From an uncultured Acidimicrobiia bacterium (GTDB lineage Bacteria > Actinomycetota > Acidimicrobiia > IMCC26256 > CALEDW01): 9,431 nt of DNA. The stretch spans positions 1 to 9,431 of the forward strand of contig CALEDW010000136.1 in the NCBI GenBank assembly GCA_937949585.1. The letters are read 5' to 3'. This document shows positions 5,845-9,431 of this stretch, piece after piece. Within the stretch, counting starts at the first letter, position 1; every line of letters starts with the position of its first letter. The notes under the pieces were generated by a model. That model worked only from the letters and a program-made list of their open reading frames with translations. It had not been told where the DNA came from and made no database searches. The translations under genes and the position numbers were made by a program.

Positions 5845-6800
5845 TGCCGCCCCTGTCGAAGCAGCGCAAGTTCGAGGTGCTCACCGCGACGTTCGCGATC
5901 GTCGAGGAGTGCGGCCCCACGCCGCTGACCGAGATCGCACGGCGGCTGGGTGTCGACGTCGGGGCCCTTCGCGAGCTCATCGACCCGTTGCTGTTCCTCG
6001 AGTACCGCACCAGCACCGACATCGTCGATCTCACCCGGGCCTTCCTGCTCGACGAGCGCGGGGTGCTCCGAGTCGACGAGGGGCACTGGTTGCGCAACCT
6101 CCGCTCCGTCCCCCCGTCCGACGACGACGCGCTGCGTCTGTTCCTGGCGGCCCAGGTGGTGTCCGACGAGATCACCCCGTCCGCCGAGCTCGCTTCGGCC
6201 CGCGCGAAGCTCGCCGCGCACCTGGGTGCGGAGGTGCTGCTCGAGGCGCCGGTCCCGCCCGAGGCCCGGATCGTGACCGAGGCGATCGGGACGGGGCGCA
6301 GCATCCGGTGCCGGTACCTGGGCTTCGAGGACGACGTGGCCCGGGACCGGGAGCTGCTCGCCCAGCTCGTCTACCACCGCTGGGGCCGGTGGTACGTCGC
6401 GGCCGTGGACGCCGACGCCCAGGACCGCACCGGTGAGGAACCCGCCCGCGTGAAGCACTTCCGGCTCGACCGGATGTCCGACGTGCGGCTCGGCGACCGG
6501 CGCTACGAGCCCCGCGAGGACGTCCGGGTGCCGGACTGGTTCGGGATCGACCGGCCGAGCTGGACGTTGACGGTCCGGGTCCCGGCCGGTGTGCTCGACC
6601 ATCTCGGCCTGCCGCACGTCCGGAGGCAAGTCCGGGACCTGGGCGACGGCCGGGTCGAGGCCGAGCTCGTGGTGGTGGGTGAACGGATGCGCGACCAGCT
6701 GCTCGTGGCGCTCGGGCCCGACGCGGAGATCATCGGTCCGGAGGAGATGCGCGAACGGCGCCGGACCTGGGCCCGGGAGCTGGCCGAGCGCATGTGTTGA
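5844..6800 (+). CDS. WYL-domain transcriptional regulator, PafC-like
   Basis: The ATG at 5844 shares its A with the TGA of the preceding gene, indicating translational coupling; the product is 318 residues, the usual PafC size. An N-terminal winged helix-turn-helix spans about 7-55 (LTEIARRLGVDVGALRELID). The WYL domain covers about 150-215. The namesake triplet reads WYV (183-185), while the ligand-pocket pattern FRLDR is kept at 206-210. Residues 238-315 form the WCX-type C-terminal part. In known PafBC both subunits are needed for activity, which fits the coupling here. The two WYL proteins are clearly different paralogues rather than a recent duplication. The gene ends 74 bases before the acyl-CoA synthetase. 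The WYL call is firm; the PafC assignment rests mainly on gene order and length. Confidence 0.83.
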   Translation: MPPLSKQRKFEVLTATFAIVEECGPTPLTEIARRLGVDVGALRELIDPLLFLEYRTSTDIVDLTRAFLLDERGVLRVDEGHWLRNLRSVPPSDDDALRLFLAAQVVSDEITPSAELASARAKLAAHLGAEVLLEAPVPPEARIVTEAIGTGRSIRCRYLGFEDDVARDRELLAQLVYHRWGRWYVAAVDADAQDRTGEEPARVKHFRLDRMSDVRLGDRRYEPREDVRVPDWFGIDRPSWTLTVRVPAGVLDHLGLPHVRRQVRDLGDGRVEAELVVVGERMRDQLLVALGPDAEIIGPEEMRERRRTWARELAERMC

Positions 6801-6849
6801 CCCCGGCCCGGGCCACCGTCGGGGTCCGGTGCGGCGCGTCGCCGCCACC
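6799..6849 (+). other. Two inverted repeats in the gap after the WYL pair
   Basis: GACCCCG (6799-6805) pairs with CGGGGTC (6820-6826) around a 14-base loop. Then GCGGCG (6831-6836) pairs with CGCCGC (6840-6845) across a 3-base loop, and the stem can be extended by GGT/ACC past one bulged C. No T tract follows, so this is not a classical terminator. It could be a U-tract-free terminator, a regulator-binding site, or a by-product of very high G+C. Confidence 0.35.
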
Positions 6850-6858
6850 ACCCGCCGG

Positions 6859-6864
6859 TAGCCT
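6859..6864 (+). promoter_or_regulatory. Candidate -10 element for the acyl-CoA synthetase gene
   Basis: TAGCCT fits TANNNT and ends 10 bases before the ATG at 6875, so a transcript would have almost no leader. No Shine-Dalgarno sequence precedes this ATG, which agrees with near-leaderless translation. The match is short and the gene could equally be read from the WYL promoter. Confidence 0.35.
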
Positions 6865-6874
6865 CCTGCGCCGG

Positions 6875-8479
6875 ATGAGCGACTGGAACTTCGCCCGCGT
6901 CTGGGCGGAGCTGGCCGGGGTGGTGGGACGGCGGCCCGCAGTAATCTGTGGTGAGCGGCGCCTCGGCTTCGCGCAGCTCGCCGACCGGGCGGCCCGCCTG
7001 GCCGGGCACCTGGCCTCCGCCGGGGTGCGACCCGGCGACCGGGTGGCCATCGACCTCGTCAACCGGCCCGAGTACCTCGAGACCTTCTTCGCCGCCGGGC
7101 TGCTCGGGGCGGTGCCGGTGAACGTGAACTACCGCTACGGACCCGCGGAGATCGCCTACCTCCTGGCCGACTCCGACACCGCCGCGGTGGTCACCGAGCC
7201 GGCGTTCGCGGCTGCGGTGCGCGACGCGTGCGGACGGGTCGCCGGCGGGCGGCGGGACGGGGCGCCGCAGGTGCTCGTGGTCGGACCGGACTACGAGCGG
7301 GCCGTCGCCTCCGGCGACCCCGGCGGACCGTGGCGGGCCCGGCGGCCCTCCGGCGACGACCTCATCTTCCTGTACACCGGGGGGACCACCGGCATGCCCA
7401 AGGGGGTCATGTGGCGCCACGACGACCTCTACGTCGCGCTGTGGCAGATGGCCCGGCCCGGGACCGAGCCCCCCGACCCGATCGCAGCCGCCCGGGCCGG
7501 GAAGCGGGCGCCGACCGCGCTGCCGGCCTGCCCGCTCATGCACGGCACGGGCCTGTTCATCGCGCTCTCCACCCTCGCCGGCGGCGGCACGGTGGTGCTC
7601 ATCGACCGGCCGGGTCTCGACGCAGCGCTGGTGTGGGACGAGGTGGCCCGCCACGGCGTCGAGGTGCTCACGATCGTCGGTGACGCCTTCGCCCGTCCGT
7701 TGCTCGAGGCGCTGGAGGCGTCCGGGGGACGAGACGACCTGGGGTGCCTGCGCGCCGTCACCTCCAGCGGGGTGACCTGGAGCCCCGAGACGAAGCGAGG
7801 CCTGCTGCGCCACCTCCCCCAGGTGCTGCTGCTCGACTCGCTCGGCGCCTCCGAGGGGCTCATGACCCGGTCGGCCGCCCGGGCCTCAGACGACGAGATC
7901 CGCCCGGCCCGCTTCGCGGTGAACGAACGGATCCGGGTCGTCACCGACGACGGGCGGGACGTGACCCCCGGGTCGGGGGAGGTCGGCATGGTGGCCGTCG
8001 GCGGGCGGCTCCCCCTCGGCTACCACAACGACCCCGACAAGACCGCCCGCACGTTCCGCACCATCGACGGGCAACGCTGGTCGGTGCCGGGCGACCACGC
8101 CACCGTCGAGGCCGACGGCACGATCCGGCTCCTCGGTCGGGGCTCGGCGACGATCAACACCGGGGGGGAAAAGGTCTACCCCGAGGAGGTGGAGCTGGCC
8201 CTGCGCCGTCACCCGGGGGTTGCCGACTGCGTGGTCGTGGGGGTGCCCGACGCCCGTTTCGGGGAGACGGTCGTGGCGGTGGTGGCCCCTACGGCCGGGA
8301 CGGCGATCGAAGAGGCCGACCTGCGGGAGCACGCCCGCCGGGCGGGCCTCGCCGGCTACAAGCTGCCCCGGCGGGTGGTGGTGCTGCCCGGGGGCCTGGG
8401 GCGGGCCCCCAACGGCAAGGCCGACTACGGGCGGCTGCGCCGGCTCGCCGCCGAGCGCCTCGGGGTGGAGGTGCCGTGA
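6875..8479 (+). CDS. AMP-forming acyl-CoA synthetase (ANL superfamily, FadD-like)
   Basis: The gene encodes 534 residues, typical for the family. It activates a carboxylic acid with ATP to an acyl-adenylate and then to a CoA thioester; no signal peptide or membrane helix is seen, so it is cytoplasmic. Key parts: the P-loop YTGGTTGMPKG (167-177), the adenine-site motif LLDSLGASEG (319-328), GDH with the ribose-binding Asp407, the NTGGEKVYPEEVE segment after the hinge (428-440) and the catalytic Lys515 in NGKADYGRLR. The ATG at 6875 is preferred over an in-frame GTG at 6794 because MSDWNFARVW is a natural family start and the earlier codons overlap the PafC-like gene. GGTTGMPKGVMWRHDD resembles actinobacterial FadD enzymes for fatty or steroid side-chain acids, but the substrate cannot be read from the sequence. 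Its stop overlaps the next start (GTGA). Confidence 0.92.
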   Translation: MSDWNFARVWAELAGVVGRRPAVICGERRLGFAQLADRAARLAGHLASAGVRPGDRVAIDLVNRPEYLETFFAAGLLGAVPVNVNYRYGPAEIAYLLADSDTAAVVTEPAFAAAVRDACGRVAGGRRDGAPQVLVVGPDYERAVASGDPGGPWRARRPSGDDLIFLYTGGTTGMPKGVMWRHDDLYVALWQMARPGTEPPDPIAAARAGKRAPTALPACPLMHGTGLFIALSTLAGGGTVVLIDRPGLDAALVWDEVARHGVEVLTIVGDAFARPLLEALEASGGRDDLGCLRAVTSSGVTWSPETKRGLLRHLPQVLLLDSLGASEGLMTRSAARASDDEIRPARFAVNERIRVVTDDGRDVTPGSGEVGMVAVGGRLPLGYHNDPDKTARTFRTIDGQRWSVPGDHATVEADGTIRLLGRGSATINTGGEKVYPEEVELALRRHPGVADCVVVGVPDARFGETVVAVVAPTAGTAIEEADLREHARRAGLAGYKLPRRVVVLPGGLGRAPNGKADYGRLRRLAAERLGVEVP

Positions 8480-9431
8480 GCGACGCAGAGCACTTCGTCG
8501 TCGACGGATCGAATCTGGCCACCGAGGGCCGGACCGAGCCGAGCTTCGCCCAGCTTCGCGACGCGGTCGCGGCGCTGCGCACCGAGCACCCCGACGCGCT
8601 GATCACGGTGGTGGTCGACGCCTCGTTCGAGCACCGCATCGACCCGTCCGAGCGGGACGAGTTCGCGCGTGCGGAGGCCCGCGGGGAGGTGATCTCACCG
8701 CCGGCAGGCGCGGTGGGGCGCGGCGACGGGTTCCTGCTGCAGATCGCCAACCGGACGGGGGCCACCGTGGTGTCCAACGACTCCTTCCAGGAGTTCCACG
8801 CCACCTACGAGTGGCTGTTCGAGCCCGGCCGGCTCGTCGGCGGCAAGCCGGTGCCCGGTGTGGGGTGGATCTTCTCGCTCCGCCGCCCGGTGCGGGGCGT
8901 GGTGAGCCGGCGCACCACCCAGAAGGCGAAACGCGAGCGCCAGGCCCAGGAACAGGTCGCCGCGGCGATCGCCGAAGCCACCGCCGACGCGATCGAAGGG
9001 GGCGGGCGGCGGCGGCGGCGTCGGGCCGCGGCGACGCCGCCGCAGGCGCTGAACGAGCCGGCACCGTTCCTGCAGTTCGTGATCGACCATCGGCTCGGGA
9101 CCGAGGTCACCGGGACGGTCGACGCGTTCTCCTCCCACGGGGCCTTCGTCGACGTGGAAGGCGTGCGGTGTTACGTACCCCTGTCGGCCATGGGCGACCC
9201 GCCGCCTCGTCGGGCCAGGGACGTGCTTCGCAAGGGGGAGCAGCGGACGTTCGTCGTCCAGGCGGTCGACGCCCCGCGCCGGGGCATCGAGCTCGGCTTG
9301 CCCGGGTTCGCCTCGGTGGCGGGCACACCCACGAGCGAGACCGTCGAGGCGGAAGTGCGCACCTCACGTCGCGCGGCGGCGAAAGCGGCCCCGGCCAAGA
9401 AGGCCACCGCCGCCGCGCCGGCGGCGAAGAA
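8476..9431 (+). CDS. NYN (Zc3h12a-like) ribonuclease-type protein with S1 RNA-binding domain and Lys/Ala-rich tail (3' truncated)
   Basis: The GTG at 8476 overlaps the synthetase TGA by four bases; the frame stays open to the window end (318 visible residues). Residues 5-140 form a NYN/PIN-like nuclease domain. VVDGSN (8-13, Asp10), VVVDASFEH (Asp48), GRGDGFLLQIA (Asp84) and VVSNDSFQEF (Asp102) give the expected acidic metal-binding set. Residues 148-190 are a basic, Gln/Ala-rich linker ending in six arginines (178-183). Residues 208-277 fit an S1 OB-fold (GTVDAFSSHGAFVDVEG, then YVPLSAM). After about 285 comes an Ala/Lys-rich tail (KAAPAKKATAAAPAAKK), like histone-H1-type tails, that runs out of the window. 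The likely activity is metal-dependent RNA cleavage aided by S1 and tail binding to RNA; target and physiological role are unknown. The domain calls are good; the nuclease activity is inferred from residues. Confidence 0.82.
   Translation, partial: MSDAEHFVVDGSNLATEGRTEPSFAQLRDAVAALRTEHPDALITVVVDASFEHRIDPSERDEFARAEARGEVISPPAGAVGRGDGFLLQIANRTGATVVSNDSFQEFHATYEWLFEPGRLVGGKPVPGVGWIFSLRRPVRGVVSRRTTQKAKRERQAQEQVAAAIAEATADAIEGGGRRRRRRAAATPPQALNEPAPFLQFVIDHRLGTEVTGTVDAFSSHGAFVDVEGVRCYVPLSAMGDPPPRRARDVLRKGEQRTFVVQAVDAPRRGIELGLPGFASVAGTPTSETVEAEVRTSRRAAAKAAPAKKATAAAPAAK
9012..9043 (+). repeat. Perfect 11-bp inverted repeat inside the nuclease gene
   Basis: GCGGCGGCGTC (9012-9022) pairs perfectly with GACGCCGCCGC (9033-9043) around a 10-base GC loop. 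It lies in the coding region for the Arg/Ala-rich linker between the NYN and S1 domains. Codon bias for CGG and GCC could create it by chance, but the mRNA hairpin would be very stable. Confidence 0.5.

Noticed and set aside
6797..6802. TTGACC as a -35 box for the synthetase promoter
   Set aside because: It is 56 bp from the only -10-like element (6859) and includes the stop codon of the regulator gene; the spacing is not workable.
6794..6874. Earlier in-frame GTG start for the acyl-CoA synthetase
   Set aside because: It lies inside the PafC-like gene and adds low-complexity residues not expected in the family; MSDWNF at 6875 is a natural start.

Overview
The window comes from a very G+C-rich genome. 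Third codon positions are almost all G or C, GTG starts are common, stop/start overlaps are tight, and one promoter is of the leaderless type. A PafB/PafC-like WYL pair and a small LPxTG protein add to the picture of an actinobacterium (Actinomycetota). The acyl-CoA synthetase and the NYN-S1 nuclease would suit an Acidimicrobiia-like lineage, but that placement is an inference without any search. No phage, insertion sequence, CRISPR array, tRNA or rRNA is visible.

Left part (1-4030). The 3' part of a secreted subtilisin-family protease runs rightward: catalytic-domain end, PPC-like domain, five PD40-type propeller repeats and an IPT/TIG-like end. It meets a leftward intracellular GH36 alpha-galactosidase-like gene tail to tail, with a 17-bp overlap. 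Upstream of the GH36 gene on the same strand lies a very small LPxTG cell-wall protein. It has a clear Shine-Dalgarno sequence and a candidate TATGAT promoter, and it could share a transcript with the GH36 gene.

Middle (4166-4877, minus strand). This is the wreck of an ABC exporter. A short ATPase piece holding the Walker A motif is followed, in another frame, by the C-terminal part of an FtsX/MacB-type permease. Both pieces lack segments, which suggests several deletions in an ATPase-permease operon.

Right part (4954-9431, plus strand). A leaderless-type promoter precedes two WYL regulators (PafB-like, then PafC-like) that overlap by one base. After a 74-base gap containing two hairpins comes an acyl-CoA synthetase. 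Its stop overlaps by 4 bases the GTG start of an unusual nuclease-type protein with a NYN/Zc3h12a-like domain, an arginine-rich linker, an S1 RNA-binding domain and a Lys/Ala-rich tail that leaves the window. The regulators may sense nucleic acid or a small ligand, as known WYL proteins do. The synthetase and nuclease are probably co-translated, although their functions have no obvious link.

The items most worth a second look are the collapsed ABC exporter, the LPxTG protein with a predicted mature chain of only about 33 residues, and the acyl-CoA synthetase/NYN-S1 gene pair. I did not find a clear, wholly new multi-gene system.
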